From CAZIRO01 sp964541595 (GTDB taxonomy: Bacteria; Acidobacteriota; HRBIN11), in assembly GCA_964541595.1 (NCBI GenBank), contig CAZIRO010000010.1, forward strand, positions 1 through 33,019: 33,019 nucleotides of DNA. Reading direction: 5' to 3'. Positions 16,780 to 23,836 of the stretch are shown in pieces. Position 1 is the stretch's first letter; each line of letters opens with the position of its first letter. A model generated the notes under the pieces. It had not been told where the DNA came from. It was given only the letters and a program-made list of their open reading frames with translations, and searched no databases. A program made the translations under genes and the position numbers.

Positions 16780-17454
16780 ATGCACCTTGTCCGTCTCGCG
16801 GACGTGTGCCGGTACTATCAAAATGGCGAGACCATCGTATGGGCCGTCGATCACGTCGACCTGACGGTTCACCCGGCGGAATTTGTCTGCATTGTGGGAC
16901 CCTCCGGATCCGGCAAAACCACGCTGTTGAACCTGATCGCCGGTATTGATCGGCCGACGTCCGGTCATGTCTACTTCGAAACCCACGACCTCTGCACGCT
17001 CTCGGAATCCGAACGTACATCGTTGCGTCTACATCAGATGGGATTCGTGTTTCAATCGTACAACCTGATCCCGGTCCTGACCGCGCGCGAAAACGTTGAA
17101 CTTATTCTTCTCCTGCAAAACGTTCCGAAACCGGAACGGAGCCGGCGCGTGGCCGCGCTGATGGAGCGACTGGGGCTGGCGTCTCTCATGGACCGGTATC
17201 CCCATCAGATGAGCGGTGGTCAGCAACAGCGTGTGGCCGTTGCACGGGCCATCGTGCACCACCCGAAACTGGTGCTCGCGGATGAACCGACGGCCAATCT
17301 GGATTCGACCAACGCACGGGCGCTCATCGAGATGATGATCGACCTTGCGCACCGTGAAGAGATCACGTTCATCGTGGCCACCCACGACACCCGCCTGGTG
17401 GAACAGGCCGACCGGGTGATCCATCTGGTCGATGGCAGGATCGTGGACGCATGA
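16780..17454 (+). CDS. ABC transporter ATP-binding protein (LolD/MacB type)
   Basis: The 224-residue cytoplasmic ATPase powers the two permeases. It has Walker A GPSGSGKT (about 40-47), the Q-loop FQSYNL (about 91-96), signature MSGGQQQRVAVARAI (about 144-158), Walker B LVLADEPTANLD (about 164-175) and the H-loop FIVATHDTRLVEQADR. The length and the LIPVLTARENVEL segment are typical of the MacB/LolD/YknY branch. GAGGA is placed eight bases before the ATG. Its stop overlaps the start of the outer-membrane barrel gene by four bases (ATGA), so the barrel is translationally coupled to it. Confidence 0.95.
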   Translation: MHLVRLADVCRYYQNGETIVWAVDHVDLTVHPAEFVCIVGPSGSGKTTLLNLIAGIDRPTSGHVYFETHDLCTLSESERTSLRLHQMGFVFQSYNLIPVLTARENVELILLLQNVPKPERSRRVAALMERLGLASLMDRYPHQMSGGQQQRVAVARAIVHHPKLVLADEPTANLDSTNARALIEMMIDLAHREEITFIVATHDTRLVEQADRVIHLVDGRIVDA

Positions 17455-18452
17455 TGGGCTGGATACTCATGCTGACACTGCCCGCCTGGTGGTCCTCATC
17501 GATATCGGGGTTCGTCCGCAGTGACGCGTTCTGGCTGTCCAGTCCGGGGTTGCAGGGTCCGGGACAGGTCGTCCGCATTCGCCTGCGCTGGGAGCCCGCC
17601 TGGGGGCCGTTTACATTCAAGTTCCATCCGGAACTGGATGCATGGACGGGAACGTCCGTTCCCCTGCGGCCGCTGATCGCCGGTCAGTTTCTGGATGACG
17701 CCGCACCGTGGCACATCCACCGGGAACCGGACACGGAGACATATGCTATCCTCGACCGGTGGTCCGTGACGTTTGCCCACGGGCCGGTGCAACTCACCGT
17801 CGGCCGGGACCGATACCCCTGGGGAAAAGTCCGTTTCTTCTCCCTGCTGGATCAGTGGAATCCCTATGAACCCCTCGCATTCGGGATGGTCGAACGCCAG
17901 GGCGTGCGTGGTGCGCGATTGCAACTCTATCGGGACGACTTCTCCTGGATGGAACTCCTGTACGTGCATACGCACGCGGCCGACGCATACGGCGTTGCCG
18001 TGTTTGCCACGGCGGGTGCGGTCGATTTCCAGGTCGCCGCAGCGACCGGACCGCGCCGCTGGGTCGGAGGCGCGTTTTCCGGGGGATTCGGCCGATGGGT
18101 ACTGCGGGGTGAGATGCTGCTGGACGTGTCCGGTGACCTCGAATGGGTCACCGATCTGGATGTGCAGGCCTCCGACCGGATATACGTGACGATGGAGACC
18201 GGTCGCAGCCGGGGCCATGTCTACCCGGTCGGGACCTGGTGGCTGGTGGCCGTCCAGTGGCAGATGTCCGACCGTGTGCAACTGTTCGGAAGTTTGGGCC
18301 GGTTTGCTGATTTCGGTACGTTGCTGAGTTTGACCGTTCAGTCCACACTGACTCCCGATCTGGACGTGCAGTTCACACTGTTCCTGACGAACGGCACGGC
18401 GCCGAACACCCGGATACGCCTCGGCCTGGCGGGGTGGCAGTGGTATTTTTAA
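17451..18452 (+). CDS. Outer-membrane beta-barrel protein coupled to the ABC transporter
   Basis: The 333-residue product starts with a short hydrophobic segment (MMGWILMLTLPAWWSSSISG) that can act as a signal peptide. It continues as many amphipathic strands rich in Trp/Tyr/Phe (VVRIRLRWEPAWGPFTFKF, VQLTVGRDRYPWGKVRFF, VYPVGTWWLVAVQWQM) and ends GLAGWQWYF, an aromatic C-terminus typical of barrels folded by BAM. No specific family is recognised. The four-base overlap with the ATPase gene is strong evidence that it works with the ABC complex, perhaps as an outer-membrane partner or cargo acceptor. It is the last gene of the operon. A short AAACC/GGTTT palindrome follows at about 18461 but is too weak to call a terminator. 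Confidence 0.8.
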   Translation: MMGWILMLTLPAWWSSSISGFVRSDAFWLSSPGLQGPGQVVRIRLRWEPAWGPFTFKFHPELDAWTGTSVPLRPLIAGQFLDDAAPWHIHREPDTETYAILDRWSVTFAHGPVQLTVGRDRYPWGKVRFFSLLDQWNPYEPLAFGMVERQGVRGARLQLYRDDFSWMELLYVHTHAADAYGVAVFATAGAVDFQVAAATGPRRWVGGAFSGGFGRWVLRGEMLLDVSGDLEWVTDLDVQASDRIYVTMETGRSRGHVYPVGTWWLVAVQWQMSDRVQLFGSLGRFADFGTLLSLTVQSTLTPDLDVQFTLFLTNGTAPNTRIRLGLAGWQWYF

Positions 18453-18465
18453 CAACGGATAAACC

Positions 18466-19165
18466 GTGGTTTTTCATCGTACACGCGTCATCATGACATT
18501 TTATGCTATTTCGGTGGCAACTTTTCCACATTTCCACACCTCTCTCGAATTCGACCATGGAAGAAAGGTAGATTTTAATGCCACCATGGCAGGTCAGCGT
18601 ATTGTACCTGATGACTACCTGGCCAAGCTGGTGGATGTCCTCTCTCGCTACCGTTTAGGATTTGCCGATCTGGAGGCCCTGCGGGAGGCGGTGGTGAATG
18701 CCCTCATCCACCGGGACTACACCTATCCGGCGGACATCCAGATTCGCCTGGAAGAAGACCGCCGGGAGGTCTGGAGTCCAGGCGAACTGCCCTCGCCCCT
18801 GACGCCGGAGGCGCTTTACGGTCCGCACTCGTCGGTGCTTCGCAACCCGCTCATCGCGCGGGCCTTCTACTTTGCCGGCGTCATCGAGCGCTGGGGCACG
18901 GGTACCACGCGCATCATCCGCCTCTGCCGCGAGCAGGAGCTGCCGGAGCCCGATTTCGCCCACTGCCAGGGCGGTGTCCGGGTGACCTTCCTGAAAGACC
19001 CCTACACGCCGGAACGGCTGCGGCAGATGGGCCTGAATGAGCGTCAGATTCGCATCATCGCTGTTCTGCGTGATGTCGAGAGTGCATCCGTGAGCGAGCT
19101 GCATCGACGGTTTAGTGAAGGCCCTGGGCGATAAGAAGGGAAGGCGCTATGTCCTGGCGCGGTAA
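18466..19165 (+). pseudogene. Decayed COG2865-type ATP-binding regulator (type I R-M associated)
   Basis: The C-terminal half of a RecG-like/HATPase_c_4 regulator is recognisable: LEALREAVVNALIHRDYTY, REVWSPGELPSPLTPEALYG, RNPLIARAFYFAGVIERWGTGTTRIIRLC and a winged-helix end LNERQIRIIAVLRD. The usual N-terminal AlbA-type domain is absent; upstream of ATG 18586 the frame contains unrelated sequence. The open frame stops at 19134, but the proper family end (ALGDKKGRRYVLAR) continues in another frame to TAA at 19163-19165. This indicates a frameshift or small deletion near 19100. Codon choice (GAG, CTG, CGC) differs from the flanking genes. Such regulators often sit beside hsdS, as the remnant does here, so this looks like a horizontally acquired locus in decay. 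Confidence 0.75.
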
Positions 19166-19273
19166 CGGACATTTAAGGGACATATCGGACACATTTCGGA
19201 CATTTATTGGACATAGGAAAGGCGCAGCAATGGGGCAAAAGGGGCATCAAAGGGGCACAAAAGGGGCAAAACG
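19166..19273 (+). repeat. Short tandem-like repeats between the R-M remnants
   Basis: This stretch contains five GGACA-centred units (19166-19220, for example GGACATTTAAGGGACATATC). It then has an AAAGGGGCA run with 11-12 bp spacing (about 19226-19272). Similar basic, repetitive Gly/Lys/His linkers are encoded in intact COG2865-type regulators, and one frame here reads GHLRDISDTFRTFIGHRKG. The stretch is probably a broken part of that gene rather than an independent repeat. Confidence 0.4.
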
Positions 19274-19405
19274 ATGTGGACAGAGAGCAAGATGCCTGAA
19301 ACCCATACCGACGTACAAGATTTACCCGAGGGCTACCGCATGACCGAACTCGGCCCCATGCCTGCGGAGTGGCGGGGCGTGAGGGCCAGAATTGTCAAAG
19401 CTTAG
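19274..19405 (+). pseudogene. hsdS: N-terminal fragment of a type I restriction specificity subunit
   Basis: The frame from ATG 19274 gives 43 residues including LPEGYRMTELGPMPAEWRGV. This matches the usual beginning of HsdS proteins (Y-K-x-T-E-x-G-x-x-P-x-x-W). Intact HsdS subunits, which choose the DNA target of type I restriction-modification enzymes, are about 400 residues. Here a stop at 19403 and unrelated sequence cut it off right after the first beta-strand, with a hairpin repeat beginning 18 bp later. No hsdM or hsdR is present in the window, so the locus is a remnant. Confidence 0.7.
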
Positions 19406-19422
19406 TTTCCCAAGTTCGTATT

Positions 19423-19492
19423 GGACGCAGATGCACGCAGACAGACGCAGGTTAAGAAACCTATCTGTGCTCATCCGCGTCCATCTGTGTCC
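19423..19492. repeat. Imperfect inverted repeat (GGACGCAGATG type)
   Basis: The left arm 19423-19453 starts GGACGCAGATGCACGCAGA. The right arm 19458-19492, read on the reverse strand, starts GGACACAGATGGACGCGGA, and both end in GGTT around a four-base centre. The single strand could form a long imperfect hairpin. I recall similar sequences as dispersed intergenic repeats in diverse bacterial genomes. Here it lies immediately beyond the truncated hsdS. The rest of 19493-19600 shows no gene or clear signal. Confidence 0.65.
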
Positions 19493-19600
19493 CATCCCCT
19501 CAACCTGCAGTACCTTTTTCGTCACTTCACTTTGGAAACAGACCACCTAATACCTTGGGCACATGTTTCGGCATGGACCTCCGGGAGGAGTTCCCCCCGA

Positions 19601-20668
19601 TCATGATTCAATCCATCGGGCGATCCACGTGCCGACCTCCCGCGTGCCCTGCGGGGAGACTCCGAGCATTTCTGCAAGATCCCGGGTGACCTGGCCCGCC
19701 TGAATGGCCGCACGGACACCGTCTTCCACAGTCCGGGCTGCGTCCACATACCCGAGATGCGCCAGCATCATCGCCGCCGACCGGATGGCGGCCATCGGAT
19801 TGGCCACGTTCTGACCCGCATATTTCGGTGCGGAACCGTGCACCGGTTCGAACATCGACACCTGACCGGGATGGACGTTTGCGGACGGTGCCATGCCCAG
19901 TCCACCCTGCAACTGACCACCGAGGTCGCTGATAATGTCTCCGAACATGTTCGACGTTACGATCACGCCGAACTGTTGCGGCCGTTTCACCATCTGCATG
20001 GCGAGCGCATCGATATATAGATGAAACGATTCGATATCCGGATACTCGGCGGCCACCGCCTGGAACGTTCGCTGCCAGAGGTCACCGGCATAACGCAGTG
20101 CATTGCTCTTATCGCTCATACACACACTGCGATACCCGTACGCACGCGCATATTCAAACGCAAACCGAATCACCCGTTCCACCCCCTGACGCGTATACAG
20201 ACCCGTTTGCAGGGCAACCTCGTCCGGTGTGTTCCGTTTGAAAATGCCGCCGATCCCGACATAGAGTCCCTCGGTGTTTTCCCGGATGACTACAAAATCC
20301 AGCGTATCGACCCCCTTCAGGGGACACAGGCGAGGATCGAGCAACCGTACCGGTCGAATATTCGCATACAGATCAAGACCGAACCGCAGACCGAACAGGA
20401 TATCGGCCGCGTGTTTCATATCCGGCACACGCGGATCGCCCAGGGCGCCGAGAAAAATGGCATCGTAGGTCTTCATCTTCTCCAGGGCTTCTGGCGGAAA
20501 CGTCACGCCCTCCCGAAGGTACTTTTCCGCGCCGTAATCGTACCAGTCGAGATGCAGTTCAATCTGAAACCGTCGGGCGGCGGCTTCGAGCACGGACATC
20601 GCAGCTTCCGTCACTTCAGGACCGATTCCGTCTCCCGGTATCACGGCGATGTGCAACCGACCCCGCAT
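19601..20668 (-). CDS. Isopropylmalate/isocitrate dehydrogenase family protein
   Basis: The 355-residue beta-decarboxylating dehydrogenase has IAVIPGDGIGPEV at the N-terminus, then FLGALGDPRVPD and LRFGLDLYANIRPVRLLD. VVIRENTEGLYVGIGG, the metal-binding segment SNMFGDIISDLGGQL and the cofactor loop EPVHGSAPKYAGQNVANP follow. The general outline resembles 3-isopropylmalate dehydrogenase (leucine synthesis) or tartrate/malate relatives. However, Lys-Tyr in the cofactor loop is the pair that binds the NADP 2'-phosphate in E. coli isocitrate dehydrogenase, so NADP use is possible. Substrate is not assignable. GGGAGGTG six bases before ATG 20668 favours it over the in-frame ATG at 20683. It is the last gene of the sec-folD operon; no leuCD is nearby. 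Confidence 0.85.
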   Translation of the reverse strand: MRGRLHIAVIPGDGIGPEVTEAAMSVLEAAARRFQIELHLDWYDYGAEKYLREGVTFPPEALEKMKTYDAIFLGALGDPRVPDMKHAADILFGLRFGLDLYANIRPVRLLDPRLCPLKGVDTLDFVVIRENTEGLYVGIGGIFKRNTPDEVALQTGLYTRQGVERVIRFAFEYARAYGYRSVCMSDKSNALRYAGDLWQRTFQAVAAEYPDIESFHLYIDALAMQMVKRPQQFGVIVTSNMFGDIISDLGGQLQGGLGMAPSANVHPGQVSMFEPVHGSAPKYAGQNVANPMAAIRSAAMMLAHLGYVDAARTVEDGVRAAIQAGQVTRDLAEMLGVSPQGTREVGTWIARWIES

Positions 20669-20686
20669 CGTCGCACCTCCCATCGC

Positions 20687-21475
20687 TTACAGCGTGAGCG
20701 ACAATCCCGCGTCCACGAACAGCACATGGCCGGTGATTGCCGCGCCGGCTGGCGAGGCGAGATATGCGATCGCCCAGGCGACCTCTTCCGGTTCAACCAG
20801 TCGCTGCAGCAGGGTTTCCTTTTCCAGTTGATGCAACTCCTCTCGGGTCAATCCCCAGGTACGCAACCAGTGCGTACGTACGGATCCGGGTGCGATGGCG
20901 TTCACACGGATTCCGGGCGCCAGCATCCGGGCGAGGCTGCGTGTAAGTCCGATGAGTGCGACCTTGACCGGTGCGTAGAGCAACGTATCGGCATCGCCGG
21001 CTGCGGCGGCCGCCGAAGCCATATGGATGATGACCCCTTCTCCCTGCTGGCGCATCACCGGGATCACCGCACGACTACATCGCCACGCGCCGAGCACATC
21101 GACCTGCCACGCCTGGATCAGGTCCTCCTCGTTCAGGTCGAGAACGTCCCGTTTCCAGGCACGTTGACTCGCGAAAGAGGCGTTATTCACGAGTACATCG
21201 ATACGTCCGTGCTGCCGGTGCACCTCCCGGAAGAACCGTTGCACGCCATCGGCGTCCCGCACATCCAGGTGCGTGGCATGGATCCGTCCCTGACCCTGCT
21301 GCACCAGCCGTCTGGACTCCCGTTGCGCGCTGTGATACGTCACCACCACGGTGGCTCCCAGATGGGCCAGCAACCGCGCCGTTGCCCCGCCGATCCCCCG
21401 CACACCGCCGGTAATGACTACCACACGGTCACGAAAGTCCAGAACACGTTCCGGACGCCAGTAATGCCGGATCAT
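20687..21475 (-). CDS. Short-chain dehydrogenase/reductase (FabG-like)
   Basis: A 262-residue NAD(P)-dependent oxidoreductase. The cofactor motif is TGGVRGIG (from about residue 22). LDVRDADG, VLVNNAS, the catalytic serine in HMASAAAAAGDAD and the YAPVK form of YxxxK are visible, followed by RVNAIAPGSVRT and a C-terminal TGHVLFVDAGLSLT. The substrate cannot be told from sequence; FabG-like ketoreductases share all these motifs. Its start overlaps the folD stop by four bases, so the two are translationally coupled. A pterin or folate-linked role is only a guess from that link. Confidence 0.9.
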   Translation of the reverse strand: MIRHYWRPERVLDFRDRVVVITGGVRGIGGATARLLAHLGATVVVTYHSAQRESRRLVQQGQGRIHATHLDVRDADGVQRFFREVHRQHGRIDVLVNNASFASQRAWKRDVLDLNEEDLIQAWQVDVLGAWRCSRAVIPVMRQQGEGVIIHMASAAAAAGDADTLLYAPVKVALIGLTRSLARMLAPGIRVNAIAPGSVRTHWLRTWGLTREELHQLEKETLLQRLVEPEEVAWAIAYLASPAGAAITGHVLFVDAGLSLTL

Positions 21476-22391
21476 CCGGCCCTTCCCCGCGCCTGGATTT
21501 CTGCGGCAACGACGGTATTGTGCACCAGCATGGCAACGGTCAGGGGTCCCACCCCACCGGGTACGGGGGTATACGCCCGCGCACGTTCATACGCCAGCGG
21601 ATGGACATCGCCCAGAATTACCTGACCCAGACGCTGAAACGCCTGCCATTTGGGATGGTCTTCCGTAACCAGTCCCCGCAGCACGTCGGCGTCTCGCACG
21701 GGGTTAATGCCCACATCGATGATCACCGCGTCCGGATGCACCCAGTCCGGCTGGATGTATGCCGCCCGTCCGATGGCCACGACGAGGATCTCCGCGCTCC
21801 GCACGATCTCCGGGAGGTTGCGCGTCCGTGAATGGCATATCGTGACCGTCGCATGCCGGTGCAAAAATAGAATGGCCGTCGGTTTGCCCACAATATCGCT
21901 CCGTCCGACCACGACACAGTGACGGCCTTCGATCGGGATACCGTAAGTGTCCAGCATGTACAGAATGCCCGCCGGTGTACAGGGGATGATCACCGCCCGA
22001 TTCTCCAGCAGGCGCCCCTTATTGATGNNNNNNNNNNCACGTCCTTGCGCGGATCGATGGCCGCCAGGACCCGGGACCGGTCGATATGCGCCGGCAGGGG
22101 CAACTGCACGAGAACACCATGGATCTCCGGGTCCCGGTTCAACTGCTCGATCGTGGCCAATACCGCGGACTCATCGACACTCGCAGGAAATTCATAGACC
22201 ACACTGCGGAGTCCCATACGTTCACAGGCCTGTTTTTTGTTCTGCACGTACAGTCGCGAGGATGGATTGTCACCGATCAGAATGGCCGCCAGACAGGGAA
22301 TCACGCCATCGATCCGCAGGTCTTCAATACGCAACAGCAGATCTTCGTAAATCTTCTGCGCAACGGCTTTTCCGTCGAGTCGTTGCGGCAT
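21472..22391 (-). CDS. folD: Methylenetetrahydrofolate dehydrogenase/cyclohydrolase, interrupted by an assembly gap
   Basis: Bifunctional cytoplasmic enzyme that interconverts 5,10-methylene-THF and 10-formyl-THF. The N-terminal part has SRLYVQNKKQACERMG (catalytic Tyr and Lys) and VLVQLPLPAHID. The C-terminal part has KGRLLENRAVIIPCTPAGI, VVVGRSDIVGKP, DVGINPV and TPVPGGVGPLTVAML. Ten Ns at 22028-22037 fall in the conserved DGFHP segment. The flanks (RKDV before, INKGRLL after) fit if about 14 nt are missing rather than 10. The apparent frame change is therefore a gap artefact, not a frameshift. GGGAGA precedes the ATG. It lies 75 bp downstream of secF and overlaps the SDR gene. Confidence 0.94.
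22028..22037. other. Assembly gap (10 Ns) inside folD
   Basis: Ten undetermined bases. Comparison with the FolD family suggests the real missing sequence is 14 nt (or 14 plus a multiple of 3), so the N-run is a placeholder of arbitrary length. Confidence 0.95.
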
Positions 22392-22466
22392 TCTCCCATC
22401 TCTCCATACCGGTCGATCTCATCCGCTCCGGATACGACGTTTGGACGTGATCCATCTGTCACCGCG

Positions 22467-23723
22467 TTATCGACCCGCTGCACGCGCCGTGCGTGGCACT
22501 CTGCGTCGACCGGGTACCGTTGCACGTGCCCGCTTCTGACGCCATTCGTACCAGTACGCGGACAGCGACGACGCGATATAGATACTCGAATACGTTCCGG
22601 CAATGACACCCACGATCATGACGAACGCAAAGTCGTTGAGCACCACACCGCCGAAAAAGTAGATGACCAGCAGTACAAACAGCGTGGTGAGACTCGTCAA
22701 CAACGTGCGGGAAAGGGTCTGGTTCAAACTGACATCGAACAGTTCAATGAAATTGGAAAACCTCCGTGCATTCCGATTCTCCCGTACGCGATCGTAAACG
22801 ATGATCGTATCATTGACGTCGTATCCGACAACGGTGAGCAGGGCCGCAAGGACCGGTAGAGAAAGTTCCCGGCCGGTGAATGACATCGCACCGAGCAGAA
22901 TGGTGACATCATGGATCAAACACATCAATGCCATGACGCCGAATACGAGATCAAAACGAAACCAGATATATACGAGCATGAACGTCAGCGATACGAGCAC
23001 CGCTGTGACCGCTTTACGAATCAATTCCCGGCCGATCTGGGGTCCCACGGATTCGATAGAAAAAATCGTGAACGGACCCAGGACAAAATGGTCCTGCAGC
23101 ATGGACCGCACTGCCGGCGGCAGATCCACCCGCGCGAACAGGTCTTTCCAGTCATTGAGTACACCCCCGAGTTCCAGTCGGGCATCGTAGATCTGTTGCG
23201 CAAGCGCACTGTAGCGGGATTCCATCTGATCCGGGGCGGATTCTTTCAGTCCGAGCGGATCCTTATCCATCAGAAACCGTTGGATCCGTGGGCGATCGGT
23301 GGTATTGAAATCCTGTTTATCCTGCAAATCCACATGGAAAATCGTATAAATCGCGCGGGTCACTTCCGGTACGAGTTGTTCCAGCATGACTTCTGTGGAC
23401 AGTTCACCGCGAATCCCGCGGGCGCGCGCCAGTGCTTCTGCCCGTTCCATAGACGTCCGAATGATGACATTCTCGGGCGATCCGTATTCCTGAATCGTAC
23501 TGTCTCCAAGACCGACCTGCGCGAGCGCTTGCCGGATCTTGCCGATATCGACGGGTTCCCGAAAGTGCAGCTGCATCAACAGTCCGCCGGTAAAATCGAT
23601 CCCGCGTCGCACCCCACGGGTCACCAGGAAGAAGACACTCGCCGCCATCAACACGATCGAAATCACGAGAAAGACGGGGCGATACCGCATAAAACGGATT
23701 CGAATCCGGTAGGTTTGCGCCAT
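22467..23723 (-). CDS. secF: Protein translocase subunit SecF, with enlarged periplasmic region
   Basis: Inner-membrane RND-type partner of SecD; SecDF uses the proton gradient to pull secreted proteins from SecYEG. At 418 residues it is longer than the usual 300-330. The N-terminal helix is followed by GIDFTGGLLMQLHF. The extra length lies between about residues 110 and 220 in the periplasmic part (FHVDLQDKQDFNTTDRPRIQ ... LPPAVRSMLQDHF). The C-terminal five helices contain VGPQIGRELI, the RND motif VGYDVNDTIIVYDRVREN and RTLLTSLTTLFVLL. GAGGG lies six bases before ATG 23723; the ATG two codons upstream (23729) abuts that site and is less likely. It is 113 bp downstream of secD. Confidence 0.95.
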   Translation of the reverse strand: MAQTYRIRIRFMRYRPVFLVISIVLMAASVFFLVTRGVRRGIDFTGGLLMQLHFREPVDIGKIRQALAQVGLGDSTIQEYGSPENVIIRTSMERAEALARARGIRGELSTEVMLEQLVPEVTRAIYTIFHVDLQDKQDFNTTDRPRIQRFLMDKDPLGLKESAPDQMESRYSALAQQIYDARLELGGVLNDWKDLFARVDLPPAVRSMLQDHFVLGPFTIFSIESVGPQIGRELIRKAVTAVLVSLTFMLVYIWFRFDLVFGVMALMCLIHDVTILLGAMSFTGRELSLPVLAALLTVVGYDVNDTIIVYDRVRENRNARRFSNFIELFDVSLNQTLSRTLLTSLTTLFVLLVIYFFGGVVLNDFAFVMIVGVIAGTYSSIYIASSLSAYWYEWRQKRARATVPGRRRVPRTARAAGR

Positions 23724-23836
23724 GGACATCCCTCAAGCGTCAGAATGTCCGGGAAAATTCCGAGACGATGCCGGAAGTCCACAATGGAACTCCACACACC
23801 GCACCACCCCGGTTTTTCCCATTTCGGGTTTGACCC

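Noticed and set aside
18453..18480. Rho-independent terminator after the ABC operon
   Set aside because: The AAACC-GGTTT palindrome has too small a loop and a weak stem; the following T-run is short.
20021..21625. 534-residue open frame on the + strand opposite the dehydrogenase, SDR and folD genes
   Set aside because: It spans three convincing reverse-strand genes, has no recognisable motif and reads as a low-complexity shadow of their codon pattern.
21990..22391. folD as two broken genes
   Set aside because: The break coincides with the N-run, and both parts match one normal FolD when about 14 nt are allowed for the gap.
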